Source: Penaeus vannamei (taxonomy: Eukaryota; Arthropoda; Malacostraca; Decapoda; Penaeidae). Taken from it: DNA of 64,000 nucleotides. Of the stretch, positions 35,577 to 48,700 are shown piece after piece. Numbering within the stretch: the first letter of the stretch is position 1; the number at the start of each line of letters is the position of its first letter. The DNA lies in contig NC_091552.1 in assembly GCF_042767895.1 (NCBI RefSeq), positions 27,182,214 through 27,246,213 on the forward strand, written 5' to 3'. The position numbers and the translations under genes are program-made. The notes beneath the pieces are model-generated. The model searched no databases. It worked only from the letters and a program-made list of their open reading frames with translations, and had not been told where the DNA came from.

Positions 35577-37050
35577 CTATATATTAAAATACAAACAAGG
35601 GACTCAGCATCGTGTCCCAGACCAGTTGAGTCGTGCAGTGGCTGCAACAGAACTGCACAATCGTGATCCAGACGATCTGCGTCGTCACCAACTTGAGGAT
35701 CCCCTGTGGAAAGAGGTGATCGAGTATTTAGAGGAACGGAATTTGCCACGTCGTCGCCTTCCTCTAACTCTTGAAGAGTTTGAGCTTCGAGATGGAGTTT
35801 TATACCATGTTCGTCACCTCCCAGATCGAGTACTCCATCAGTTAGTAGTGCCAAAGACACTTAGGGGTTCTGCCATGCATTTAGCTCATTCAAGTGCAAC
35901 AGCAGGTCACCCTGGGGTCTACAGGACATATTGTAAGCTCAGGGATTACTTTTACTTCCCTAACATGTTGGCTGCCGTCAAAGAATATGTTGGTACATGT
36001 CGATCTTGCCAGAAACGTAAGGGTATGGCTTATCATGCTCCTCTTGCTGCTGCACCACAGGCCAGTTACCCACTGGAAAGGGTATCTGCAGACCTAATGG
36101 AACTGGAAGTGACCTCCCAAGGCAATAGATATGTATTGGCTTTCATAGACCAACTCACCCGATACGTTCAGTTGATACCTCTGCCATCCAAGGATGCAGA
36201 GACTGTGGCTGATGCTTTTATTAATCAGTTCGTGACTGTGTTTGGGCCACCTCGTTTATTGCAAACAGACAATGGCCGAGAATTTAAAAACAATTTATTT
36301 AAGAGGGTGTGTGAGTTAGCCAGTGTACAAACTATTTTCACTACTGCTTTCCATCCCCAAGCTAACGGGATGATTGAACGCACCAATCGGGTGGTGAAAA
36401 ACGCCTTGGCAACTCTTCTGGAGGTTTCTCCCTTAGAATGGGATGAACTTTTGCCATATGTTCGTTTGGCCATGAACAGTGCGGTACACCGCTCAGTAGG
36501 TGATCAACCTCTCTACTTGTTGACTGGACATATTGGCACCTATCCTGTTGGCAATAGCAATTATGAGGAGACTGATCATGAGGCAGCACAGTCTTTTGCT
36601 GCTAGGTTGAGGAGAGCTAGAGAGATTGCCGTGGAGACGTCAGTGCAGGCCAGAGAAGGCTGGGCCCGGGATTATAATCGGCGAACCCGCAAGTCCACCT
36701 TTGCTGCTGAGGTTGGTGATTTAGTCCTCTTTAAAGACCTTCCTCGCATGGCTGGAGCAGGACGGCGTGGAGCTCTTGGTCCCCGGTGGTTTGGCCCGGC
36801 TCGCATTTGCAAGAAGACCGGTCCTGTAACACGGTTGGTTAGGGTTCTCTCTCCTCCTTACAAGGAGAAGATTTACCACCTCAATCAGCTGAGGCCTTAC
36901 AGGACGAATGATGAACTCCACCTGCCAGATGAGGATGAGCTAAATGAGGATGGGGACGTGGACGATCCTCCTCCTTTAGACGGGCTCCGGGAGGATGATC
37001 CTGCAGTTGCTCTCTTAGCTTCCTTTTGCCGACCTCCTGACCATGGTTAG
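35572..37050 (+). CDS. pol: Pol, second part: integrase (copy B, frame broken from the first part)
   Basis: An open frame of about 490 codons that continues pol one frame over. It would not be translated without correction of the break; the first ATG is at 35626. Numbering from that ATG, the zinc-binding HHCC region has HSSATAGH and TCRSCQ (about 88-128). The catalytic core has D156 (in SADLMELEV), D215 (QTDNGREF) and E251 (ANGMIERTNR), with 35 residues between the last two, the DD35E signature of retroviral-type integrases. The C-terminal part has a GPY/F-like stretch (GPRWFGPARI) and IYHLNQLRPYR. There is no chromodomain. The tail is acidic and ends at TAG (37048-37050). It differs from copy C at single residues (for example GLRED against GLPED). 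Confidence 0.92.
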   Translation, partial: YNYILKYKQGTQHRVPDQLSRAVAATELHNRDPDDLRRHQLEDPLWKEVIEYLEERNLPRRRLPLTLEEFELRDGVLYHVRHLPDRVLHQLVVPKTLRGSAMHLAHSSATAGHPGVYRTYCKLRDYFYFPNMLAAVKEYVGTCRSCQKRKGMAYHAPLAAAPQASYPLERVSADLMELEVTSQGNRYVLAFIDQLTRYVQLIPLPSKDAETVADAFINQFVTVFGPPRLLQTDNGREFKNNLFKRVCELASVQTIFTTAFHPQANGMIERTNRVVKNALATLLEVSPLEWDELLPYVRLAMNSAVHRSVGDQPLYLLTGHIGTYPVGNSNYEETDHEAAQSFAARLRRAREIAVETSVQAREGWARDYNRRTRKSTFAAEVGDLVLFKDLPRMAGAGRRGALGPRWFGPARICKKTGPVTRLVRVLSPPYKEKIYHLNQLRPYRTNDELHLPDEDELNEDGDVDDPPPLDGLREDDPAVALLASFCRPPDHG

Positions 37051-38168
37051 CCTAGATTGGTCTCCCTCTTTGTTTTTGCTTGGAGGCCTGTGCCAGTGAG
37101 AGGTTTTGTGTTGAGTGCAAAGTGTTCAGTATCGTAATGGAAAATGCTCTGAAAACGAATAAGTGCGTGAAAATTAATGTATCAGCAGCGTTGAATGACA
37201 TAAGAAATTGTGCATTAACATTGTATGTGCCGTGTATCAATCTGAATTGTATTCTTCCAGCCCAAGTCGAGATGATAGGTTCTGTATTTTATGGCAGTGT
37301 ATTCATGGTAATGTATGTACACCTCTCCAACATGTGGTTGGTCTTCTTCTTTGAGGTCTTTTTTATGTTTAATCTTAAGTTTATATATTTGCTTCTTAAA
37401 TTTGTGCTTGATTTTTATGTAATTTAGTTCTGTATAATTCTTAAGTTTGTAGCTTTTAAGTTTACTTTTAAGTTTTTATGTTTAAGTTGTATTTTTAAGG
37501 TCCATTAATTGTAAGCTTAATTTTAAGTTTGTTCTTAAGTTCATTTTGTATTTCTTATGTAAAAGTTTTGTATTTAATTTTAAGTTTGATTTTAAGTTTC
37601 ATTTTATCTTATGTTTTATTTTATGTTTTGGGCCCATTGATTTTATTTCATTTTTTTCGGTTTATTATCTCTTTCCTATTCTTTCAGCCTGGGTGTGATT
37701 GCTTGCTGGGTCGTCGTCCTTTGCCTTCTTCACTTTCATCCTTCGTTGCCCTTCTTCCTGTCTGGTCGTGCATCCGTATATATAGATTTGTCAGTGGCAT
37801 TCCTTTCAGGAGTTTGCTTTTATACAGGATGAACACGGTAAATGCCATACACTAATCCCAGTCTCTTGCAGGTGTGATGTTCCTTGTGCTTTACGGTCCT
37901 TTTGAGTCCATCCGCAGTGTAGAGCCGTTCCTCCGGAGGGTCGTGGACGGTCGCGGTGACCGTGAGCTGCTTCTTCCGACCCGTGGATCCGGTGGTGTGG
38001 CCTTCGACCGACTCCTCTCGTCACCTCTCTGCTTGCCCCTCTGATGCTGCATGACCCTGTCTGCTCAGTCGAGAGTGGCTGGACCGGGCCGCACGCTAGG
38101 GTCCTCAGAAGCAGGCAGTGGCCGTTCTGTGTGCGTCGAGGCCGAGAGGGAGTCGTCCGAAGTCAGGC
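37051..38168 (+). other. 3' noncoding region of LTR element copy B
   Basis: About 1.1 kb with no envelope gene. A 115-codon frame (37080-37427) has no recognisable domain and is probably chance. From 37370 to 37640 the sequence is built of TTTTAAGTTT-like words. From about 37840 to 38170 it turns GC-rich. TATATATAG and TTCCTTTCAGG (37777-37810) resemble a TATA box and a splice acceptor, without further support. Confidence 0.6.
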
Positions 38169-38178
38169 GGGGAGGGAG
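38169..38178 (+). promoter_or_regulatory. Polypurine tract
   Basis: GGGGAGGGAG ends two bases before the 3' LTR. This is the usual site for priming of plus-strand DNA in LTR retroelements. The complement is present at the same place in copy C. Confidence 0.75.
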
Positions 38179-38179
38179 T

Positions 38180-39140
38180 TGTAGTGAATTTCCCCTGGCT
38201 GTAGGCGGGTCATCCCGTAGGCTTTCGGGCCGCCTGTTCCCCTGACATTTTGGATCGTCGCTCTAGATAATCTACGGACTCCTCCGCCCTGCAAGATGAC
38301 GTGGCTTTGCTGTTTCCTGTGTGTCTGCGCCTTTTTTTTAAATAAGAATAAGCCTGTGTTTTTATGTTCCTTTGACTTACCTTTCCCACTGGTCCGTGAT
38401 CTACCTCTACATCTACATTACTCCTACTATACACAACACTACTTATACAATACTTACCTTATATTCTATACTTACCTTGTTTTATTCTTGCCTTTTCGTC
38501 TTCGACTAATTCACCTTAGCTTTGTTTTTCTTTCGTTTTTCCCTTCTTGTTTCTCCGCTTTCTCTCACGGATCCCTTCTTTCACTTTTTCGTACTTTCCT
38601 ATCTTTTGTTCATTTTATGTGCCCATTTTTGTATAGTTTTATCGTTCTTTTATTTTATGTATTTTTTTTTACTTATTTTAAACACACCATACACTATTTC
38701 ACAACTAAATTTAATTGCATTATGGGTAAAATCCCAGTAAGCACGGGAGCCACTTGTATATAAGGTTAAGCCAGATCGGTCTAGAGGGAGGCTTTTGTTC
38801 GTGTGTGGTGACAGACCGTTGGGTTTTTAGCTGGCTGACTGGTGCTTCTCGGGCTATGGCCTCTGTTTTTCAAGTAAGTGTATGGTGTGTTGTCCTGTGT
38901 ATTTGTTCTTATGGAAAGTTTTGTGCGAAATAAATGTATAATATGGATGCTCCTTTTTATGTTGCCTTTTTTGTCAGCCAGTGGTCTTATTGTTTTTTTT
39001 CTCGTGACTACGGAATCACTCTTTAGCTCACCTAAGAGTCATTGTTTCTTAACGCCAGACCCACATGGAGATTACCTGTAGTTGGAATACACGCTACCAA
39101 ACCATCTTTAACTCTACGGAGTTTACAAATATCCACTACA
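38180..39140 (+). repeat. 3' LTR of copy B
   Basis: 961 bp, TGTAGTGAATTT...ATCCACTACA. TATA box at 38757-38764 and AATAAA at 38929-38934. It is followed by GTTAT (39141-39145), the second copy of the target duplication. Confidence 0.95.
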
Positions 39141-42100
39141 GTTATAATTTCCAGAATAATCATTATTGTCATTATCATTATTAAAATAATTATAATGATG
39201 AAAATGACATTAATAATTAAGATGATTATTATAATGACTATATTAAGGGTGATTAGGACGATAATGAAAGAAATGATAATGATGGTGATAATGACAATAG
39301 TGATGATAATTATCATTATAAAGCCCATCTATAATAAGAAAAAGGCTAAAAGTAGAAAAATAACCAAAAGTCGAAAAACCGGCGAAATCTAGCGAAATAC
39401 AGCCTTTGCAGAGATGAGTCGAAAACCCTCTTTTTCTCGAGTTTAAAGGATGATTATGATGATCTTAGCAATAATTCTGCTAATTATGATGATTTTGATG
39501 ATAACCCAATCAATCATGAAGATAATAATGATATTTATGAGAGTAATTAGGATAATAATTATAATGATAATTATACAATGATAATTATAATGATGATTTG
39601 CCTAATAATTGCAATAATAGCAATAATCGACACTATTCTAATATTTTTACTAATAATAATAACGACAATTGTAACAGAAGTAATAATAGAAGTAATTATA
39701 ACACGAAAATTATTGTTATTATAATTCTTATTATTGTTGTTATTATTTCCAGAATTATCATTATTGTCATTATCATTATTAAAATAGTTATAATGAAAAT
39801 GATATTAATAATTAAGATGATTATTATAATGACTATTAAGGGTGATTAGGGCGATAAAGACAGTAATGATAATAATGATGATGATAATGACAATAATGAT
39901 AATTATCATTATAAAGCCCATCTATAATGAGAAAAAGGCTAAAAGTAGAAAAATCCAAAAAGTCGAAAAACCGGCGAAATCTAGCGAAATATAGCCTTTG
40001 GAGAGATGAGTCGAAAACCCATTTTTTTCGAGTTTAAAGGATGATTATGATGATCTTAGCAATAGTTCTGCTAATTATGATGATTTTGATGATAACCCCA
40101 TCAATAATGATAATAATGACGATAATAATGATAATTATGAGAGCAATTAGGACAATAATTATGATAATAATTATACAATGATAATTATAATGATGATTTG
40201 CCTAATAATTGCAATAATAGCAATAATCAACACTATTCTAATAATTTTCCTAATAATAATGACCACAATGATAACAGAAATAATAATAGAAGTAATTTTA
40301 ATACGGCTATTATTGTTATTATAATCCTTATTATTGTTGTTATTATTTCCAGAATTATCATTATTGTCATTATTATTATTAAAATAATTATAATGATGAA
40401 AATGAACTAACTAATTAAGATGATGATTATTATATGACTATATTAAGGGTGATTAGGGCAATAATGACAGTAATGATAATAATGATGATGATAATGACAA
40501 TAATGATGATAATTATTATAAAGCCCATCTATAATGAGAAAAAGGCTAAAAGTAGAAAAATCTAAAAAAGTCGAAAAAACGGCGAAATCTTGCGAAATAC
40601 AGCCTTTGCAGAGATGAGTCGAAAACCCCCTTTTTCGAGTTAAAAAGATGATTATGATGATCTTAGCAATAATTCTGCTAATTATGATGATAACCCCATC
40701 AATAATGACAATAATCATGATAATAATGATAATTATGAGAGTAATTAGGACAATAATTATGATAATAATTATACAACGATAATTATAATGATGGTTTGCC
40801 TAATAATTGCAATAATAGCAATAATCAAACCTATTCTAATGATTTTCCTAATAATAATAACGACAATGATAACAGAAATAATAATAGAAGTAATTTTAAT
40901 ACGGCAATTATTGTTATTATAATCCTTATTATTGTTGTTATTATTTCCAGAATTACCATTATTGTCATTATCATTATTAAAACAATCATAATGATGAAAA
41001 TGACATTAATAATTAAGATTATGATTATTATAAAGACTATATTAATGGTGATTTGGGCGATAATGACAGTAATGATAATAATGATGGTGATAATGACAAT
41101 AATGATGGTAATTATTATAAAGCCCATCTATAATAAGAAAAAGGCTAAAAGTAGAAAAATCCCAAAAGTCGAAAAACCGGCGAAATCTAGCGAAATATAG
41201 CCTTTGGAGAGGTGAGTCGAAAACCCCCTTTTTCGAGTTTAAAGGATGATTATAATGATCTTAGCAATAACTCTGCTAATTATGATGATTTTGATGATAA
41301 CCCCATCAATAATGACAATAATGACGATAATAATGATAATTATGAGAGTAATTAGGACAATAATTATGATAGTAATTATACAATAATAATTATAATGATG
41401 ATTTGCCTAATAATTGCAATAATAGCAATAATCAACACTATTCTAATGATTTTCCTAATAATAATAACGACAATGATAACAGAAATATTAATAGAAGTAA
41501 TTATAACACGGCTAGTATTGTTATTATAATCCTAATTATTGTTGTTATTATTACCATAATTATCATTATTGTCATTATCATTATTAAAATAATTATAATG
41601 ATGAAAATTACATTAATAATTAAGATGATGATTATTATAATGACTATATTAAGGGTGATTAGGGCGATAATGACAGTAATGATAATAATGATGATGATAA
41701 TGACAATAATGATGATAATTATCATTACAAAGCCCATCTATAATGAAAAAAAGGCTAAAAGTAGAAAAATCTCAAAAGTCGAAAAACCGGCGAAATCTAG
41801 CGAAATACAGCCTTTGCAGAGATGAGTCGAAAACACCCCTTTTCGAGTTTAAAGGATGATTATGATGATCTTAGCAATATTTCTGCTAATTATGATGATT
41901 TTGATGATAACCCCATCAATCATGACGATAATAATGATAATTATGAGAGTAATTAGGACAATAATTATGATAGTAATTAGGACAATAATTATGATAGTAA
42001 TTATACAATGATAATTATAATGATGATTTGCCTAATAATTGCAATAATAGCAATAATCGACACTATTCTAATGATTTTCCTAATAATAATAACAATTGTA

Positions 42101-45100
42101 ACAGAAGTAATAATAGAAGTAATTATAACACGGAAATTATTGTTATTATAATCCTTATTATTGTTGTTATTATTTCCAGAATTATCATTATTGTCATTAT
42201 CATTATTAAAACAATTATAATGATGAAAATGACATTAATAATTAAGATTATGATTATTATAATGACTTTAGGACTGATTAGGGCGATAATGACAGTAATG
42301 ATAATAATGATGATGATAATGACAATAATGATGATAACTATCATTATAAAGCCCATCTATAATAAGAAAAGAGCTAAAAGTAGAAAAATCTTAAAAGTCG
42401 AAAAACCAGCGAAATCTAGCGAAATACAGCCTTTGGAGAGGTGAGTCGAAAACCCCCTTTTTCGAGTTTAAAGGATGATTATGATGATCTTACCAATATT
42501 TCTGATGATTATGATGATTTTGATGATAATCTAATCAATAATGACAATAATGACGATAATAATGATAATCATGAGAGTAATTAAGACAATAATTATGATA
42601 ATTATACAATAATAATTATAATGATGATTTCACTAATAATTTCAATAATAGCAATAATCAACACTATTTTAATGATTTTCCTAATAATAATAACCACAAT
42701 GATAACAGAAATAATAATAGAAGTAATTATAACACGGCAATTATTGTTATTATAATCCTTATTATTGTTGTTATTTTTACCAGAATTATCATTTGTCATT
42801 ATATTATTAAAATAAATATAATGATGAAAATGACATTAATAATTAAGATGATGATTATTATAATGACTATATTAAGGGTGATTAGGGCGATAATGACAGT
42901 AATGATAATAATGATGATGATAATGACAATAATGATGATAATTATCATTAGAAAGCCCATCTATAATGAGAAAAAGGCTAAAAGTAGAAAAATCTCAAAA
43001 GTCGAAAAACCGGCGAAATCTAGTGAAATACAGCCTTTGCAGAGATGAGTCGAAAACCCCGTTTTTCGAGTTTTAGGGATGTTTATGATGATCTTAGCAA
43101 TAATTCTGCTAATTATGATGATTTTGATGATAACCCCATCAATAATGACAATAATGACGATAATAATGATAATTATGAGAGTAATTAGGACAATAATTAT
43201 GATAATAATTATACAATGATAATTACAATGATGATTTGCCTAATAATTGCAATAATAGCAATAATCAACACTATTCTAATGATTTTCCTAATAATAATAA
43301 CGACAATGATAATAAAAATAATAAAAGAAGTAATTTTACTACGGCTATTATTGCTATTGTAATCCTTATTATTGTTGTTATTATTACCATAATTATCATT
43401 AGTGTCATTATCATTATTAAAATAATTATAATGATGAAAATGACATTAATAATTAAGATGATGATTATTATAATGACTATATCAAGGGTGATTAGGGCGA
43501 TAATGACAGTAATGATAATGATGATGATAATGACAATAATGATGATAATTATCATTATAAAGCCCGTCTATAATGAGAAAAAGGCTAAAATTAGAAAAAT
43601 CTCAAAGGTCGAAAAACCGGCGAAATCTAGCGAAATTCAGCCTTTGGAGAGATGAGTCGAAAACCCCTTTTTTCGAGTTTGAAGGATGATAATATGATCT
43701 TTGCAATAATTCTGCTAATTATGATGATTTTGATGATAACCTCATCAATAATGACGATAATAATGATAATTATGAGAGTAATTAGGACAATAATTATGAT
43801 AATAATTATACAATGATAATTATAATGATGATTTGCCTAATAATTGCAATAATAGCAATAATCGACACTATTCTAATGATTTTCCTAATAATAATAACGA
43901 CAATGATAACAGAAATAATAATAGAAGTAATTATAACACGGCTATTATTGTTATTATAATACTTATTATTGTTGTTATTATTTCCACAATTATCATTATT
44001 GTCATTATCATTAATAAAATAATTATAATGATGAAAATGACATTAATAATTAAACTGATGATTATTATAATGACTATATTAAGGGTGATTAGGGCGATAA
44101 TGACAGTAATGATAATAATGATTATGATAATGACAATAATGATAATTATCATTAGAAAGCCCATCTATAATGAGAAAAAGGCTAAAACTAGAAAAAACCT
44201 CACAAGTCGAAAAAACGGCGAAATCTAGCGAAATACAGCCTTTGCAGAGATAAGTTGAAAACCCCTTTTTCGAGTTTAAAGAATGATTATGATGATCTTA
44301 GCAATAATTCTGCAAATTATGATGATTTTGATGATAACCCCATCAGTAAGGAAAATAATGACGATAATAATCATGATTAGGAGAGAAATTAGGAAAACAA
44401 TTGTGATAGTAATTATACAATGATACTTATAATGACGATTTGCCTAATAATTGCAATAACAACAATAATAATTACGACAATGATAACAGAAATAATAATA
44501 GAAGTAATTTTAATACGTCTATTATTGTTATTATGATCCTTATTATTGTTGTTATTATTTCCAGAATTATCATTATTGTCATTATCATTATTAAAATAAT
44601 TATAATGATGATTAAGATGATTATCATAATGACTATATTAAGGGTGATTAGGGCGATAATGCCAGTAATTATAATAATGGTGATAATGACAATAATGATG
44701 ATAATTATCATTATAAAGCCCATCTATAATAAGAAAAAGGCTAAAAGTAGAAAAATCCGGCGAAATCTAGCGAAATATAGCCTTTGGAGAGGTGAGTCGA
44801 AAACCCCATTTTTCGAGTTTAAAGAATGATTATGATGATCTTAGCAACAATTCCGCTAATTATCATGATTTTCATGATAACCCCATTAATAATGACAATA
44901 ATGACGATAATAATGATAATTATGAGAGTAATTAAGAAAATAATTATGATAATAATAATACAATAATAATTATAATGATGATTTGCCTAATAATTGCAAT
45001 AATAGCAATAATCAACACTATTCTAATGATTATCCTAATAATAATAACGAATAAGATAACAGAAATAATAATAGAAGTAATTATAATAGGGCTATTATTG

Positions 45101-45231
45101 TTATTATAATCCATATTATTGTTGTTATTATTTCAAGAATTATCATTATTGTCATTATCATTATTGAAATAATTATAATGATAAAAATGACATTAATAAT
45201 TAAGATGATGATTATCAAAATGACTATATTA
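39141..45231 (+). repeat. ~600-bp satellite array, piece B, right of LTR element
   Basis: Ten cores, near 39420, 40020, 40625, 41225, 41835, 42445, 43050, 43665, 44260 and 44800. The unit order and private variants mirror 59365 down to about 53330 in piece C. One whole unit present there (about 56.7-57.2 kb) is missing here. Confidence 0.92.
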
Positions 45232-45731
45232 NNNNNNNNNNNNNNNNNNNNNNNNNNNNNNNNNNNNNNNNNNNNNNNNNNNNNNNNNNNNNNNNNNNNN
45301 NNNNNNNNNNNNNNNNNNNNNNNNNNNNNNNNNNNNNNNNNNNNNNNNNNNNNNNNNNNNNNNNNNNNNNNNNNNNNNNNNNNNNNNNNNNNNNNNNNNN
45401 NNNNNNNNNNNNNNNNNNNNNNNNNNNNNNNNNNNNNNNNNNNNNNNNNNNNNNNNNNNNNNNNNNNNNNNNNNNNNNNNNNNNNNNNNNNNNNNNNNNN
45501 NNNNNNNNNNNNNNNNNNNNNNNNNNNNNNNNNNNNNNNNNNNNNNNNNNNNNNNNNNNNNNNNNNNNNNNNNNNNNNNNNNNNNNNNNNNNNNNNNNNN
45601 NNNNNNNNNNNNNNNNNNNNNNNNNNNNNNNNNNNNNNNNNNNNNNNNNNNNNNNNNNNNNNNNNNNNNNNNNNNNNNNNNNNNNNNNNNNNNNNNNNNN
45701 NNNNNNNNNNNNNNNNNNNNNNNNNNNNNNN
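45232..45731. other. Assembly gap, 500 N
   Basis: Exactly 500 unknown bases, as at 18320-18819. The satellite changes from plus to minus orientation across it, so the apparent centre of the large inverted structure is a scaffold join, not continuous sequence. Confidence 0.98.
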
Positions 45732-48700
45732 TTATTGTCATTATCATAATCATTATTATCATTACTGTCATTATCGGCCTAATCACCCTTAATATAGTCA
45801 TTATAATAATCATCATCTTAATTATTAATGTCATTTTCATCATTATCATTATCTTAATAATGATAATGACAATAATAATAATTCTGGAAATAATAACAAG
45901 AATAATAAGGATTATAATAAGAATAATTGCCGTGTTATAATTACTGCTATTATTATTTCTGTTATCATTGTCGTTAATATTATGAGTAAAAACATTAGAA
46001 TAGTGTTGATTATTGCTATTATTGCAATTATTAGGCAAATCATCATTATAATTATCATTGTATAATTATTATCAAAATTATTGTCCTAATTACTCTCATA
46101 ATTATCATTATTATCGTCATTATTTTCATTATTGATAGAGTTATTATCAAAATCATCATAATTAGCAGAATTATTGCTACGATCATCATAATCATCCTTT
46201 AAACTCGAAAAAGGGGGGTTTTCGACTCAACTCTGCAAAGGCTGTATTTCGCTAGATTTCGCCGTTTTTTCGACTTTTGAGATTTTTCTACTTTTAGCCT
46301 TTTTCTCATTATAGATGGGCTTTATAATAATTATCATTATTGTCATTATCATAATCATTATTATCATTATTGTCATTATCGCCCTAATCACCCTTAATAT
46401 AGTCATTATAATAATCATCAACTTTATTATTAATGTCATTTTCATCATTATAATTATTTTAACAATGATAATGACAATAATGATAATTGTGGAAATAATA
46501 ACAACAATAATAAGGATTATAATAACAATAATAGCCGTATTAAAATTACTTCTATTTTTATTTCTGTTATCATTGTTATTATTATTAGGAAAATCATTAG
46601 AATAGTGTTGATTATTGCTATTATTGCAATTATTAGGCAAATCATTATAATTATCATTGTATAATTATTATCACAATTATTGTCCTAATTACTCTCATAA
46701 TTATCATTATTATCATCATTATTGATGGGGTCTTCATCAAAATCATCATAATTTGCAGAACTCCTGCTAAGGTCATCATAATCATCCTTTAAACTCGAAA
46801 ATAGAGGGTTTTCGACTTATCTCTAAAAAGGCTGAATTTCGCTAGATTTCGCCGGTTTTTCGACTTTTGAGATTTTTCTACTTTTAGCCTTTTTCTCATT
46901 ATAGATGGGCTTTATAATGATAATTATCATCATTATTGTCATTATCATCATCATTATTATCATTACTGTCATTATCGCCCTAATCACCTTTGATATAGTC
47001 ATAATAATCATAATCATTATTGTATAATTATGATCATAATTATTGTCCTAATTGCTCTCATAATTATCATTATTATCCTCATTATTGTCATCATTGATTC
47101 GGTTATCATCAAAATCATGATAATTAGCAGAATTATTGCTAAGATCATCATAATCATCCTTTAAACTCGAAAAAGGGGGGTTTTCGAGTCATCTCTCCAA
47201 AGGCTGTATTTCGCTAGAATTCGCCCGTTTTTCGACTTTTGGGATTTTTCTACTTTTAGCCTTTTTCTTATAGATGGGCTTTATAATAATTACCATCATT
47301 ATTGTCATTATCACTAACTTTATTATCATTACTGTCATTATCGCCCAAATGCACCCTTAATATAATCATTATAATAATCATCTTAATTATTAATGTCATT
47401 TTCATCATTATCATTATTTTGATAATGATAATGACAATAATGATAATTCTGGAAATAATAACAAAAATAATAAGGATTATAATAACAATAATAGCCGTAT
47501 TAAAATTACTTCTATTATTATTTCTATCATTGTCGTTATTATTATTAGGAAAAACAGAATAGTGTTCATTATTGCTATTAATGCAATTATTAGGCAAATC
47601 AGTATAATCATCATTGCATAATTACTATCATAATTATTGTCCTAATCACTCTCATAATTATCATTATTATCGTCATTATTGTCATTATTGATGGGGTTAT
47701 CATCAAAATCATGATAATTAGCAGAATTATTGCTAAGATCATCATATTCATCCTTTAAACTCGAAAAATGGGAGTTTTCGACCCATCTCTGCAAAGGCTA
47801 TATTTCGCTACATTTCGCCGGATTTTCTTCTTTTGGGATTTTTCTACTTTTAGCCTTTTTCTTATTATAGATGGGCTTTATAATGATAATTATCATCATT
47901 ATTGTAATTATCACCATCATTATTATCATTACTGTCATTATCGCCCTAATCACCCTTAATATAGTCATTATAATAATCATCATCTTAATTATTAATATCA
48001 TTTTCATTATAATTATTTTAATAATTATAATAACAATAATGATAATTCTGGAAATAATAACAACAATAATAAGGATTATAATAATAATAATAGCCGTATT
48101 AAAATTACTTCTATTATTATTTCTGTTATCATTGTGGTTATTATTATTAGGAAAATCATTAGAATAGTGTTGATTATTGCTATTATTGCAATTATTAGGC
48201 AAATCATCATTATAATTATCATTGTATAATTATTATCATAATTATTGTCCTAATTACTCTCATAATTATCATTATTATGGTCATTATTGTCATTATTTAT
48301 TGGGTTATCATCAAAATCATCATAATTAGCAGATATATTGCTAAGATCATCATAATCATCCTTTAAACTCGAAAAAAGCGGTTTTCGACTCATCTCTCCA
48401 AAGGCTAGATTTTGCCCGTTTTTCGACTTATGGGATTTTTCTACTTTTTCTTATTATAGATGGGCTTTATAATGATAATTATCATCATTATTGTCATTAT
48501 CCTCTTCATTATTATCATTACTGTCATTATCGCCCTAATCACCTTTAATAGTCATTATAATAATCATCTTAATTATGAATGTCATTTTCATTATAACTAT
48601 TTTAATAATGATAATGACAATAATGATAATTCTGGAAATAATAACAACAATAATAAGGATTATAATAACAATAATAGCCTTGTTATAATTACTTCTATTT

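Larger units (their letters stand above)
29604..39140 (+). mobile_element. Complete Ty3/gypsy-type LTR retrotransposon, copy B (9,537 bp)
   Basis: It has 5' LTR 29604-30560, leader, gag, pol (PR-RT-RH-IN), 3' noncoding region, a polypurine tract and 3' LTR 38180-39140. LTR ends are TGTAGTG...CACTACA. The 5-bp duplication GTTAT flanks it. The domain order PR-RT-RH-IN places it in Ty3/gypsy, since Ty1/copia has IN before RT. There is no env-like ORF. The LTRs differ at only about six or seven places plus poly-T length, so insertion is recent. It is GC-richer and structurally unlike the surrounding satellite. Confidence 0.95.

Noticed and set aside
37080..37427. 115-codon frame after pol as a possible envelope gene
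   Set aside because: It has no start context, signal peptide, cleavage site or family resemblance. Its hydrophobic end is encoded by the T-rich TTAAGTTT-like stretch.
40796..41200. Apparent 130-140-residue Asn- and Ile-rich protein family in the satellite units
   Set aside because: Frames arise from ATT/ATC/ATG composition, exist on both strands, and are broken in many units; no domain is recognisable.
45232..45731. Biological centre of a giant palindrome
   Set aside because: The centre is a 500-N scaffold gap, and the arms are not equidistant from it; the mirror match places the end of piece B (45231) at about 53330 in piece C.
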